Below, piece after piece: positions 1 through 8,110 of a stretch of DNA of 64,000 bases (position 1 is the stretch's first letter; every line of letters begins with the position of its first letter). The notes below the pieces were generated by a model that was given only the letters and a program-made list of their open reading frames with translations, was not told the DNA's origin and ran no database searches. The DNA is from Candidatus Kouleothrix ribensis (GTDB taxonomy: Bacteria > Chloroflexota > Chloroflexia > Chloroflexales > Roseiflexaceae): NCBI GenBank assembly GCA_016722075.1, contig JADKGW010000001.1, positions 434,001 through 498,000 of the forward strand. Direction: 5' to 3'. The position numbers and the translations under genes are program-made.

Positions 1-806
1 TGGGCGTCCAGCATGCCGCGCTGCCCACGGGCAGCTTGCGCTTGGCCGACTTGGGCTTTTATGACCTGGGCGTGTTGGCCGCGCTGAGTGCGCAACAGGT
101 CTATTGGCTCTCGAAACTGGAGCCGACCGCGCTGATTACCGACGCGACAGGGCGCAGCCGTTCCTTGCTGGCATTTGTGCAGACGCTGGGCGAGGTTGCG
201 CAGTGGGAAGGGTCGGTTTGGGTTGGTCAAGGCCAGCGCCTGTCGGCGCGGCTGCTCGTACAACGGGTGCCGCAGGAAGTGGCCGATGGGCGGCGGCGGC
301 GCATCCGCAAGACCGCCCGTGACAAGGGTGTCACCCCGAGTGCGGCGGCGTTGGCGCTGGCAGAGTGGACGATCTTGATGACCAACATTCCGCCCGAGAA
401 GCTGTCGCTGGCTGAGGCACTGGTGCTGGCGAAGGTGCGCTGGCAAATCGAGTTGCTGTTCAAATTGTGGAAGTCGCACGGCCAGATCGATCAGTGGCGC
501 ACGAGCAAGCCGGCGCGGATTTTGTGTGAAGTGTACGCCAAGCTGCTCTCGATGGTGGTGCAGCACTGGGCACTGGTGGTCGGGTGCTGGGAGTTCCCCG
601 ACCGCTCTTTGGTCAAGGCGGCGCAGGTCGTGCGCGATCATGCGCCAGAACTGGCAAGTGCGCGCGCACGAGTGGAGCGCCTCACGGAAGTACTGGAGAC
701 CATGCAGCAGGTTTTGGCCCGCACGGCACGCATGAATACACGCAAAAAGCATCCGAATACCTACCAACTCTTACTCACCTTGACAACCGAGCCGGCACAA
801 GCTTGA
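1..806 (+). CDS. IS4-type transposase, 3' part (truncated by window edge)
   Basis: The reading frame is open from the left window edge (frame of base 3) to the TGA at 804-806, so this is the C-terminal ~268 residues of a transposase whose start lies outside. The segment around residues 135-150 (from 36) reads R-W-Q-I-E-L-L-F-K-L-W-K. This is the R-W-x-I-E...F-K..K pattern around the third catalytic acidic residue (Glu) of IS4-family DDE transposases. The edge residues GSLRLADLGFYDL match the conserved block around the second acidic residue of the same family. A Lys/Arg-rich tail ends the protein. Whether the element is intact cannot be judged without its left half. The right inverted repeat could not be identified. 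Confidence 0.85.
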   Translation, partial: GVQHAALPTGSLRLADLGFYDLGVLAALSAQQVYWLSKLEPTALITDATGRSRSLLAFVQTLGEVAQWEGSVWVGQGQRLSARLLVQRVPQEVADGRRRRIRKTARDKGVTPSAAALALAEWTILMTNIPPEKLSLAEALVLAKVRWQIELLFKLWKSHGQIDQWRTSKPARILCEVYAKLLSMVVQHWALVVGCWEFPDRSLVKAAQVVRDHAPELASARARVERLTEVLETMQQVLARTARMNTRKKHPNTYQLLLTLTTEPAQA

Positions 807-1194
807 TGTGTATGGGGGCTGCACCCCCATGGCCCCTGTTTTTTTATGACTCCTGGCGGTATGTTATAGCACAACCGTGCGACAGCCAGTGTCACTCGCG
901 CGGCATTCTTGCCCAGCGCATTTTCATGTGACCTATTTGTGCATTATGCTGTCACCAATCTCGTATCATATCGTTGGCGCGCGTATCTGCGCACCGCAAC
1001 GCGCAAACACGTGCGCCAGAAAAGGAACAGACCAGGCTGCTGCAGCCTCAAACGCCTCAGGCCCGCCGCGCGGCGCCTGCGCCTGAGCGCCCGACTGATT
1101 TCTACTAGGTGCTGCCGGCGGGCGAGTACCCCCAGCGCTTGACCGTGCGGCAGCGCTATGCCATAATGACACGGCTTTGCCGTAGAAAGAAGCC
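807..1194. other. 388-bp region after the transposase
   Basis: This stretch holds the terminator-like hairpin at 812-845 and otherwise no reading frame I would defend. The short overlapping frames on both strands are Arg/Ala-rich and have no ribosome binding site. The right end of the insertion sequence should lie here, but its partner end is outside the window, so no boundary can be drawn. Confidence 0.4.
812..845 (+). terminator. stem-loop downstream of the transposase
   Basis: A 7-bp perfect stem (812-818 with 824-830, ATGGGGG/CCCCCAT) is followed after a short GC stretch by a run of T at 839-845. It starts 6 bases after the transposase stop codon and fits an intrinsic terminator, though the T run is displaced by about eight bases. 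Confidence 0.45.
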
Positions 1195-1197
1195 GTG

Positions 1198-1704
1198 ATG
1201 CGCGCGTACCTCGATATCGAAACAACCTTCAGCGGCGCGATCAGTGTGATCGGGATCTACCGGCCCGACCAGGGCACCACGCAGTTGGTCGGTGGTGGCG
1301 TGCGCGATTTGGCGCTGTACGCCGCGCTCGACGGCGTGCAGACGCTGGTTACGTTTAATGGCAGCACGTTCGATTTGCCGGTGATTCGTCGCCGGCTGTA
1401 CACCGATCTCAAGCGCGACTTCGAGCACTGCGACCTTCTGTATGTCTGCCGGCGCCGCGGCCTACGCGGTGGCTTGAAGAAGGTCGAAGAGCTGCTCGGC
1501 ATCGCCCGCGCGACGGCCGGGATCTCGGGGTGGGATGCGCCGCGGCTGTGGCAACGCTACGAGACCAATGGCGACCGTATGGCCTTGCAGACGCTGCTCG
1601 AGTACAACCGCGAGGATGTCGTCAATCTCGCGCTGCTCGAGCACCATCTAGGCCTCTCTGCTCCCGCGCCGGCCTGCGAGCTGGTGCGGCATGTGTTTGT
1701 GTAG
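1198..1704 (+). CDS. YprB-like RNase H-fold 3'-5' exonuclease
   Basis: This 168-residue protein belongs to the DEDD exonuclease superfamily, YprB-like (ribonuclease_H_2) type, and probably trims single-stranded nucleic acid. The four acidic metal ligands are visible in order: D-I-E-T near the N-terminus, FNGSTFDLPV, the CDLLY block, and a C-terminal YNREDVVNL motif. The length suits a stand-alone catalytic domain; YprB orthologues in Firmicutes carry an extra TPR tail that is absent here. A GTG at 1195 directly precedes the ATG at 1198. The weak AGAAAGAAG upstream favours the ATG. The gene stands alone between the transposase and the repeat block. The substrate is unknown. Confidence 0.75.
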   Translation: MRAYLDIETTFSGAISVIGIYRPDQGTTQLVGGGVRDLALYAALDGVQTLVTFNGSTFDLPVIRRRLYTDLKRDFEHCDLLYVCRRRGLRGGLKKVEELLGIARATAGISGWDAPRLWQRYETNGDRMALQTLLEYNREDVVNLALLEHHLGLSAPAPACELVRHVFV

Positions 1705-1740
1705 AAGGTTGTAGGTTCGCAAGCTCGAAAGTTTCCCGCC

Positions 1741-1912
1741 AACCTGGCAGTGGGCAGCAGGCAGTGATAGTACCGACCGCAACCTGCAACCTGCAACCTG
1801 CCAACCTGCAACCTGCCAACCTGCAACCTGCAACCTGCCAACCTGCAACCTGCAACCTGCAACCTGCAACCTGCAACCTGCCAACCTGCAACCTGCCAAC
1901 CTGCAGACAATA
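1741..1912. repeat. composite heptamer/octamer tandem repeat, copy 1
   Basis: From about 1774 the sequence is a run of AACCTGC (7 bp) and AACCTGCC (8 bp) units, some 17 in all, reaching to within 10 bases of the kinase start. To the left lies a spacer, GACCGGTAC-like when read in reverse, and then GGCAGCAGGCAG. The same order of parts (AGGTTGC units, a ~20-bp core ending in CTGCC, then GCCTGCC units) recurs on the other strand at 6337-6487 and 7909-7985. The units vary in length and have no spacers, so this is not a CRISPR array. Confidence 0.85.
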
Positions 1913-1921
1913 AACGATACA

Positions 1922-3670
1922 ATGCAACAGAAGATTCTCAATAATCGCTATGAACTCGAGCAGAAGATCGGCGAGGGCGGCATGGCGCGGGTGTACCGCG
2001 GCCGCGACCTGCGGCTGAGTCGCCAGGTGGCGGTGAAAGTGCTGCACAGCCACTACGCCTCGGATGCCGGCTTTCTGCAGCGCTTCCACCACGAGGCCCA
2101 GGCCGCCGCCAATCTGCGCCACCCCCATATCGTGGATGTGTATGATGTCGGCCAGGACGGCGACCTGCACTATATTGTGATGGAGTATGTGCCTGGCAGC
2201 GACCTCAAGGCGCTGATCGTGCGCCAGGCTCCGCTGCCGGTCGAGCAGGCCGTGATGATCGCCGAGGCGGTGGCGAAAGGCCTCGACGCCGCGCACCGGC
2301 TGGGCATGATCCACCGCGACATTAAGCCCCAGAATATTATCATCGGCGAGGCCGGCCAGGTGAAGATCACCGACTTTGGCATCGCCAAGAGCAAGATGTC
2401 GACCGCGCTGACCGAGACCGGCGTGACCTTCGGCACGGCCGACTATATCTCGCCCGAGCAGGCCCGCGGCCAGCCGGCCGGCCCTCAGTCCGATCTCTAC
2501 TCGCTCGGCGTCACGCTGTACGAGATGCTCACCGGGCGGCTACCGTTCAGCGGCGACAGCTCGATCGCCGTGGCGATGCAGCACGTTAGCGCCGAGCCGC
2601 CGCCGCCGCGCATGTACAACCCGCGCATCCCGCCGCAGCTTGAGGCGATCGTGCTGCAGGCGCTCAACAAAGCGCCGGCCGACCGTCCGGCCTCGGCGCG
2701 CAAGTTTGCGCAGCTGCTCGCGAGCTACCGCGATGCCGGCGAGCAGGCGACGCTGGTGCGCCCGGTGGCGCCGCGGCCAGCGCCGCCCCGCCCGAACTCG
2801 GGCACTACCGCACCGCGCCCGGTGCTGCCGCCCGCGCGCCCGGCGGTGGTTACGCAGCAGCGGCCCGATAGCCGCGGCATGGGCTTCGGCGGGTTCATCC
2901 TGGGGCTGCTGCTGCTGGGCGGCGTGCTGGGCCTGGTGTACCTGTTCGTGGTTGGCGCTTTCGATGGCCTGTTCACCTTTGCCGGTAGCACGGGCCGGCC
3001 CACGCCGGTGGCCACCGAGCCGCAGCCTGGCACGCCGGTAGTGCCGCAGGTGCCTGTGCCCGATCTGTTGGGCAAAACCGAGGCCGAGGCGCGCGCGGCC
3101 CTCCAGGCGCTAGGCCTGGGCGTGGGCGTGGCCGCGCCGCAGAATAGTGATGTGATCACTGCCGGGCTGGTGCTTGAGCAGTTTCCGCCCGCGAATATGC
3201 CGGTAGACCAGGCGGCCACGAGCGTGGTGACCCTCACCCTCAGCCTGGGGCCTGAGCTGGTCGATGTGCCTGATGTGCAGCGCACTCGCGCCACCGATGC
3301 GCGCAGCCTGCTCGCCGCCGCAGGCTTCCAGGTGCAGGTGCGCGAGGAAGCGAGCACACTCAGCGAAGGCTTTGTGATCAGCCAGGATCCGGTGAATGTC
3401 AAGCTGCCGCGCGGCCAGACGGTCACGATCGTTGTGAGCATGGGCAACAAGGTTGTGGTGCCCGAGATCACCGGGCTGAGCGAGGCCGAGGCGCGCGCGC
3501 GCATCGCCGCAGCCGGGCTGTTCGTGTCGTTCGTCGACCCGCAGGGGTGCGATAAGCTGGGCGCGCTGTGCGACCGCTTCGGCCCCGGCATGATCGTCAG
3601 CGCCGACCCGCGCCCTGGTACGCGCGTCGAGCGTGGCTCGGGCGTGACGCTGGGCCAGCGCGCGCCGTAG
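1922..3670 (+). CDS. PASTA-domain Ser/Thr protein kinase (PknB/StkP type)
   Basis: This 582-residue transmembrane kinase is probably a sensor of cell-wall fragments controlling growth or division. The N-terminal kinase domain (about residues 10-270) has every key element: the G-loop GEGGMARV at 17-24, the VAVK lysine at 39, HRDIKPQN with catalytic Asp133, DFG at 151-153 and a TSE/SPE-type activation segment. A Pro/Arg-rich linker leads to one membrane helix (about 325-350). Three PASTA domains then fill the outside part, each with the E-A-x-A-x-L signature. No Shine-Dalgarno sequence precedes the ATG. A GACAAT ending 10 bases upstream could be a -10 box, giving a nearly leaderless mRNA. tex follows 25 bases downstream. 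Confidence 0.93.
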   Translation: MQQKILNNRYELEQKIGEGGMARVYRGRDLRLSRQVAVKVLHSHYASDAGFLQRFHHEAQAAANLRHPHIVDVYDVGQDGDLHYIVMEYVPGSDLKALIVRQAPLPVEQAVMIAEAVAKGLDAAHRLGMIHRDIKPQNIIIGEAGQVKITDFGIAKSKMSTALTETGVTFGTADYISPEQARGQPAGPQSDLYSLGVTLYEMLTGRLPFSGDSSIAVAMQHVSAEPPPPRMYNPRIPPQLEAIVLQALNKAPADRPASARKFAQLLASYRDAGEQATLVRPVAPRPAPPRPNSGTTAPRPVLPPARPAVVTQQRPDSRGMGFGGFILGLLLLGGVLGLVYLFVVGAFDGLFTFAGSTGRPTPVATEPQPGTPVVPQVPVPDLLGKTEAEARAALQALGLGVGVAAPQNSDVITAGLVLEQFPPANMPVDQAATSVVTLTLSLGPELVDVPDVQRTRATDARSLLAAAGFQVQVREEASTLSEGFVISQDPVNVKLPRGQTVTIVVSMGNKVVVPEITGLSEAEARARIAAAGLFVSFVDPQGCDKLGALCDRFGPGMIVSADPRPGTRVERGSGVTLGQRAP

Positions 3671-3695
3671 CCGCCGAAGCACCTGCAGTGTTGAA

Positions 3696-5954
3696 ATGAA
3701 CCAAACTATGCCAACATCCGATCCCATCCAGGCGCGCCTGGCCCAGGAGCTGAAGCTCGGCCAGGGCCAGGTCGAGCGTACGGTTGGGCTGCTCGACGAG
3801 GGCAACACCATCCCGTTCATCACGCGCTACCGCAAAGAAGTGACTGGCGGGCTAGACGAGGAGCAGCTGCGGACGCTGGCCGACCGGCTGCAATACCTGC
3901 GTAATCTCGAGGCGCGCCGCGCCGAGGTGCAGGGGCTGCTCGAGCAAGGCGGCCACCTGACGCCCGAGCTGGCGGCCCAGCTCCACGCAGCCGAGACACT
4001 CCAGGCGATCGAGGACATCTACCTGCCGTTCCGGCCCAAGCGCCGCACCCGCGCCCAGATCGCCCGTGAGCAGGGCCTGGGGCCGCTGGCCGGCGTGCTG
4101 CTGGCCCAGGATGCCGGCGGGCGCGACCGCGCCGAGCTGGCGGCTGCGTTCATCGACCCGGCTAAAGGCGTGCCGGATGCCGAGGCTGCCTACGCCGGCG
4201 CGCGCGACATTGTGGCCGAGACGGTGGCCGAAACTGCGTCGGTGCGCCAGGCCGTGCGCGAGGCCACGCGCCGCACCGGGCTGCTGCGGGTGGCGCGCAA
4301 GGAAGCAGCTGCCGACGCCGAGGGCAAGTACCAGCTCTACTACGAGTTTGGCGAGAGCCTGGCCAAACTGCCGCCGCACCGTATTCTGGCGATCAACCGT
4401 GGCGAGCGCGAAGGCGTGCTCAAGGCCGATGTCGAGGCCAACCACGACGCATTTATCGGCACGCTGCAGCGGCGCTACGCCCACGGCCGCGGCTTCGTGG
4501 CCGATGAAGTGCGTGCGGCGGTGGCCGACGGCTACAAGCGCCTGCTGGCCCCGGCGATCGAGCGCGATCTACGCGCCGAGCTGAGCGAGCGCGCCGAGCT
4601 GCACGCGCTGACGGTGTTCGCGGCTAACCTGCGCGGCCTGCTGCTCCAGCCGCCACTGCGCGGCCGCGTGGTGATGGGCCTCGACCCTGGCTACCGCACT
4701 GGCTGCAAGGTCGCGGTCGTCGATGCGACCGGCAAGTACCTCGAGGGCGGCGTGGTGTACCTGCATCAGCCCGAACGGGCCAGGCAGACGCTGCTACAGA
4801 TCGTGCGGCGCTACGGCGTGCAGGTGATCGCGATCGGCAATGGCACCGCCAGCCGCGAGACCGAGGCGCTGGTTGTAGATGTGATTAAGTCCTTGGAACG
4901 TCGACAAGGAGACAAGGAGGCACGGGGACAAAGAGACGTTACAGATGATACGCTCCTTGCCTCCCAGTCTCCCGGTCTGCTTGTCTCGCACGAGTCCCCG
5001 CCGCGCTACACGATCGTCAGCGAGGCCGGCGCGTCGGTCTACTCGGCCTCCGAGGCTGCGCGCACCGAGTTTCCCGAGCTGGATGCAACCCAGCGCGGCA
5101 ATGTGTCGATCGCCCGGCGCCTGCAAGATCCGCTGGCCGAGCTGGTGAAGATCGACCCGAAGGCGCTTGGCGTTGGCCTGTACCAGCACGATGTCGACCA
5201 GAAGCGCCTGGGTGAGCAGCTCGCCACCGTGGTCGAAAGCTGTGTCAACTATGTTGGTGTCGATCTGAACACGGCCTCGGCCGCGCTGCTGGGCTATGTG
5301 GCCGGGTTGAACAGCAAGACCGCCAGGGCGCTTGTGGCGCACCGTGATGCCGCTGGGCCGTTCATGTCGCGGCGGCAGCTGCTGAAGGTCAAAGGGCTCG
5401 GGCCGAAAGCCTTCGAGCAAGCCGCCGGCTTTCTGCGCATTCCCGGCGCGCCCGACCCGCTCGATAATACCGCCGTCCACCCCGAAAGCTACCCGGCCGC
5501 GCGTGCGCTGATCGAGCGCTTCGGCGGCGACGGTGCGCGCCTGCCCGAGGTGGCCACGCGCGCACGCCAGCAGCTAGGCGCCTCGGCCGGGCAGCTGGCC
5601 GCCGAGCTGGGCATCGGCGAGCCAACCCTGCTCGACATGCTCGACGCACTGGCCCGGCCGGGCCGCGACCCGCGTGACGACGCGCCGCCGCCGCTGCTGC
5701 GCGCCGATGTGCTCAAGCTCGAGGATCTCCAGCCAGGCATGTGGCTGAAGGGCACCGTGCGCAACGTCGTCGATTTCGGCGCGTTTGTCGATATTGGTGT
5801 CAAGCAGGACGGCCTGGTGCATGTGTCGCAGCTGGGCGAGCGCTTTGTCAAGAACCCGCTCGATCTGGTGCAGGTTGGCGATGTGGTCGATGTGCGCGTG
5901 CTCAGCGTCGACGCAGTGCGCGGCCGGATCGCGCTGAGCATGAAGCAGGCCTAG
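3696..5954 (+). CDS. tex: Tex, S1-domain RNA-binding transcription accessory protein
   Basis: This 752-residue Tex orthologue binds nucleic acid and influences transcription. It shows the full architecture: an N-terminal Tex domain, a YqgF/RNase H-like domain starting at VVMGLDPGYRTGCKV, helix-hairpin-helix motifs near LNTASAALL and LLKVKGLGPKAFEQ, and a C-terminal S1 domain (about 675-750) with KGTVRNVVDFGAFVDIG. Between the helix ending VVDVI (about 397) and YTIVSEAG (about 436), some 35-40 hydrophilic residues are inserted in frame. They are encoded by an imperfect inverted repeat (4888-4998) unlike the rest of the gene. The start could also be the ATG at 3708; neither has a good ribosome binding site. 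It probably shares the mRNA of the upstream kinase. Confidence 0.93.
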   Translation: MNQTMPTSDPIQARLAQELKLGQGQVERTVGLLDEGNTIPFITRYRKEVTGGLDEEQLRTLADRLQYLRNLEARRAEVQGLLEQGGHLTPELAAQLHAAETLQAIEDIYLPFRPKRRTRAQIAREQGLGPLAGVLLAQDAGGRDRAELAAAFIDPAKGVPDAEAAYAGARDIVAETVAETASVRQAVREATRRTGLLRVARKEAAADAEGKYQLYYEFGESLAKLPPHRILAINRGEREGVLKADVEANHDAFIGTLQRRYAHGRGFVADEVRAAVADGYKRLLAPAIERDLRAELSERAELHALTVFAANLRGLLLQPPLRGRVVMGLDPGYRTGCKVAVVDATGKYLEGGVVYLHQPERARQTLLQIVRRYGVQVIAIGNGTASRETEALVVDVIKSLERRQGDKEARGQRDVTDDTLLASQSPGLLVSHESPPRYTIVSEAGASVYSASEAARTEFPELDATQRGNVSIARRLQDPLAELVKIDPKALGVGLYQHDVDQKRLGEQLATVVESCVNYVGVDLNTASAALLGYVAGLNSKTARALVAHRDAAGPFMSRRQLLKVKGLGPKAFEQAAGFLRIPGAPDPLDNTAVHPESYPAARALIERFGGDGARLPEVATRARQQLGASAGQLAAELGIGEPTLLDMLDALARPGRDPRDDAPPPLLRADVLKLEDLQPGMWLKGTVRNVVDFGAFVDIGVKQDGLVHVSQLGERFVKNPLDLVQVGDVVDVRVLSVDAVRGRIALSMKQA
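4888..4998. repeat. imperfect inverted repeat inserted in frame within tex
   Basis: The left arm is G/A-rich with repeated GACAAGGAG-like units (4902-4938). The right arm (4950-4988) is rich in CTCC, CTTGCC and CTTGTCTC, close to the reverse complement. Base composition departs sharply from the GC-biased codon use around it. It keeps the reading frame and adds roughly 37 residues to Tex. Confidence 0.7.
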
Positions 5955-6336
5955 TGCAGCTTGGCGCACATTCGTTGCTGATTGCAGCTGGTAGCCGGCA
6001 CTAGCGCGACAGACTGCGGCCTGCCGGCCAAGCCGAAGCGGATTGCTGCCGACCTGTACGAGTGCAAAGGACGCTTGCGCTCCCCACTATGGCACGCAGC
6101 CACCACGATGTTCCTCAAACCGCGCTGCATGGCCGCATGGCGATCGTGCGATCACATCAGGAGCTATTGCGTGGCTTCGTAATCGGCAATCGGCCGTGCC
6201 ATGCTGCTGCTGCTACCATGTTGTCGCTCGTTAACCGCGAGGCGACAACTCCTCAACTGAAATGAATCTAGCCGCACAGTAGAATAGGCACCATAGTTCA
6301 GTATCAATCGGCTCAGCCAATAGTGAATATTTCGTT

Positions 6337-6487
6337 GCAGGTTTGCAGGTTGCAGGTTTGCAGGTTGCCTCGGGTTGCAGGTTGCGATCGTTCTGTCGCT
6401 GCCGCCTGCCGCCTGCGGGCTGCCGCCTGCGGGCTGCCAACTGCAGGCTGCCGACTGCCAACTGCGGGCTGCCGCCTGCGAGCCTAC
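6337..6487. repeat. composite heptamer tandem repeat, copy 2
   Basis: GCAGGTT units are followed by a core, GATCGTTCTGTCGCTGCC, and then GCCTGCC/GGGCTGCC units. The order matches copy 3 (7909-7985) and the reverse complement of copy 1 (1741-1912). The units diverge more than in copy 1. Confidence 0.75.
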
Positions 6488-6533
6488 GCCCTCTATTAGC
6501 CTCGCCTGGCTTCCCGCCACCTACATGCATCAC

Positions 6534-6563
6534 TTGACTATACGCAGGATCACGTGATAGAGT
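6534..6563 (+). promoter_or_regulatory. candidate promoter of the PPi-type phosphofructokinase gene
   Basis: TTGACT (6534-6539) and TAGAGT (6558-6563) are separated by 18 bp. This predicts a leader of about 170 nt. Confidence 0.4.
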
Positions 6564-6606
6564 GCGAACAATATCCGAAGAGACCTGGCCTTACATAATC
6601 ATCCCA

Positions 6607-6650
6607 CTGGGGCGGGCTGGCGGGCCACAGGCTGCCCCAGCCCGCCCCAG
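6607..6650 (+). other. 14-bp perfect stem-loop in the phosphofructokinase leader
   Basis: The arms 6607-6620 (CTGGGGCGGGCTGG) and 6637-6650 are perfect reverse complements with a 16-nt loop. Flanking CCAC/GTGG can extend the stem. There is no T run after it, and the gene start is 89 bases downstream, so a regulatory or mRNA-stabilising leader hairpin is more likely than a terminator. Confidence 0.55.
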
Positions 6651-6738
6651 GAGTGGGGTTGCCGGCGTACCAACAAACGTGCCGCCGCGCTGTATCTCGA
6701 TCGAGTGCAAGGCCCTGTGAGTGAGTGAAAGGAAGGCT

Positions 6739-7896
6739 ATGCGTATCGGAATTTTGACTGGCGGCGGTGATGTGCCCGGCCTGAACCCATGCATCAAGGC
6801 TGTCGTCAACCGGGCTGCCGACGCGGGCATGGAGGTAGTCGGCATCCGGCGCGGTTGGGGTGGCTTGCTCAACTATAACCCCGATGATCCTACCGATCAC
6901 AGTGATTGGATCGAGCCGCTCACACCGACCGATGTGCGCACAATCGATCGCTACGGCGGCACGCACCTGCACACCTCGCGCACTAACCCGGCTAAGGTCA
7001 AAGAAGCGGCCATGCCCGAGTTCTTGCAGGGCAAGTTCGCCTATACCGGCGAGAAGCAGATCGCCGATACGACGCCGCACATCCTGCGTGCGATCGAGCA
7101 CCTCGGCATCGAGGCGCTTGTGCCGATCGGCGGCGACGATACGCTCTCGTTTGCGGTGCGCCTGCACCAGGAGGGCGTGCGAGTCGTGGCTATTCCCAAG
7201 ACCATGGACAACGATGTGTTTGGCACCGACTACTGCATCGGCTTTTCGACTGCCGTCACCCGCTCGGTCGAGTATATCAACTCGCTGCGCACGCCCACTG
7301 GCTCGCACGAGCGCATCGCGGTGATCGAGCTGTTTGGCCGCAACTCGGGCGAGACGGCGCTGATCGCGGCGTATCTGGCCGATGTCGATCGGACGCTGAT
7401 CTCGGAGGTGCCGTTCGATATCGAGCGGCTGGCCCGGCAGATTACGGAAGATAAGCGCAGTAACCCGAGCAACTACGCCATGGTGGTGATCTCCGAGGGC
7501 GCGTCGATGCTGGGCGGCCAGGTGGTCGAGTATGGCCAGGAAGATGCCTATGGGCATAAGAAGCTAGGCGGCATTGGCCAGATCGCCGGCGAAGCGCTCA
7601 AGCAGCTGACGAAGATCGACATTGTTAATCAGCAGATTGCCTACCTGATGCGGGCCGGTGCGCCCGACTCGCTCGATCGTATGGTGGCGATCAGCTATGC
7701 GAATCTGGCGGTCGATCAGCTGATCCAGGGGCATAGTGGGCGCATGGTGGCGCTGCAGAACGGCCAGTATACGACCGTGCGGGTCGATACGTGTACCCAA
7801 GGGCTCAAGCGCGTGGATGTGACCGAGCTGTACGATATCGATGAGTATCGGCCTAAGGTGCGCCACGTGCTGGGCAAGCCTATGTTCTTGTACTAG
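6739..7896 (+). CDS. pfp: 6-phosphofructokinase, probably diphosphate-dependent
   Basis: This 385-residue enzyme phosphorylates fructose 6-phosphate to the 1,6-bisphosphate. The phosphoryl-donor motif reads GGDDT (131-135) and the catalytic loop PKTMDND (153-159). In this family the Asp in GGDD and the Lys in PKTxDND mark pyrophosphate-dependent enzymes, whereas ATP enzymes have GGDGS and PGTIDND. The reaction could therefore run in both glycolysis and gluconeogenesis. The ATG at 6739 is chosen over an in-frame GTG at 6721 because AAAGGAAG sits at the right distance before it. Class I aldolase, the next glycolytic step, follows 214 bp downstream. PPi use is inferred from these residues only; mixed-substrate group III enzymes also exist. 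Confidence 0.88.
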   Translation: MRIGILTGGGDVPGLNPCIKAVVNRAADAGMEVVGIRRGWGGLLNYNPDDPTDHSDWIEPLTPTDVRTIDRYGGTHLHTSRTNPAKVKEAAMPEFLQGKFAYTGEKQIADTTPHILRAIEHLGIEALVPIGGDDTLSFAVRLHQEGVRVVAIPKTMDNDVFGTDYCIGFSTAVTRSVEYINSLRTPTGSHERIAVIELFGRNSGETALIAAYLADVDRTLISEVPFDIERLARQITEDKRSNPSNYAMVVISEGASMLGGQVVEYGQEDAYGHKKLGGIGQIAGEALKQLTKIDIVNQQIAYLMRAGAPDSLDRMVAISYANLAVDQLIQGHSGRMVALQNGQYTTVRVDTCTQGLKRVDVTELYDIDEYRPKVRHVLGKPMFLY

Positions 7897-7908
7897 TACG
7901 GCCGCTGC

Positions 7909-7985
7909 AGGTTGGCAGGTTGCAATCGGTGCTATCGCTGCCGCCTGCCGCCTGCGAGCTGTTGCGTGCGGGCTGCCGCAACGCA
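7909..7985. repeat. composite heptamer repeat, copy 3 (short)
   Basis: The order is GCAGGTTG units, then core AATCGGTGCTATCGCTGCC, then GCCTGCC units, lying between pfp and the aldolase gene. The core aligns closely with copies 1 and 2. Confidence 0.7.
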
Positions 7986-8039
7986 CGCGCTACCACCAGT
8001 CAAGTACTTATCTCGAACGTGGGGTATCTGCCCCGCGAG

Positions 8040-8080
8040 CAGGGCGGATGGCGCCGGCAGCGGGGGCGCCATCCGCCCTG
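8040..8080 (+). other. 16-bp perfect stem-loop before the aldolase gene
   Basis: Arms 8040-8055 (CAGGGCGGATGGCGCC) and 8065-8080 are exact reverse complements with a 9-nt loop, placed 30 nt before the translation start. There is no T run. It may stabilise the message or reduce read-through from pfp. Confidence 0.55.
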
Positions 8081-8110
8081 GGCAACCAATACTATATAGA
8101 GGAGGAACTC

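Larger units (their letters stand above)
5955..6738. other. 784-bp intergenic region with repeat block and promoter
   Basis: No convincing gene is seen. Small frames at 5982-6265 lack ribosome binding sites and have no recognisable content. The region carries copy 2 of the composite heptamer repeat (6337-6487), a promoter candidate (6534-6563) and a strong hairpin (6607-6650) in the leader of the phosphofructokinase gene. 5955-6330 is less GC-rich than the genes and could be decayed sequence. Confidence 0.5.

Noticed and set aside
1774..1912. CRISPR array
   Set aside because: The units are 7-8 bp with no unique spacers; it is a simple tandem repeat, and no cas genes are in the window.
1622..2314. 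230-residue minus-strand frame spanning the heptamer repeats and the kinase start
   Set aside because: It translates the repeat block and the antisense of the kinase gene; no ribosome binding site and composition typical of a shadow frame.
5982..6265. three short overlapping plus-strand frames after tex
   Set aside because: No ribosome binding site, no recognisable content and mutually overlapping; treated as non-coding.
7841..8110. 90-residue N-terminal extension of the aldolase
   Set aside because: It runs through the repeat copy and leader hairpin; the ATG at 8111 has an excellent ribosome binding site and begins the conserved protein.
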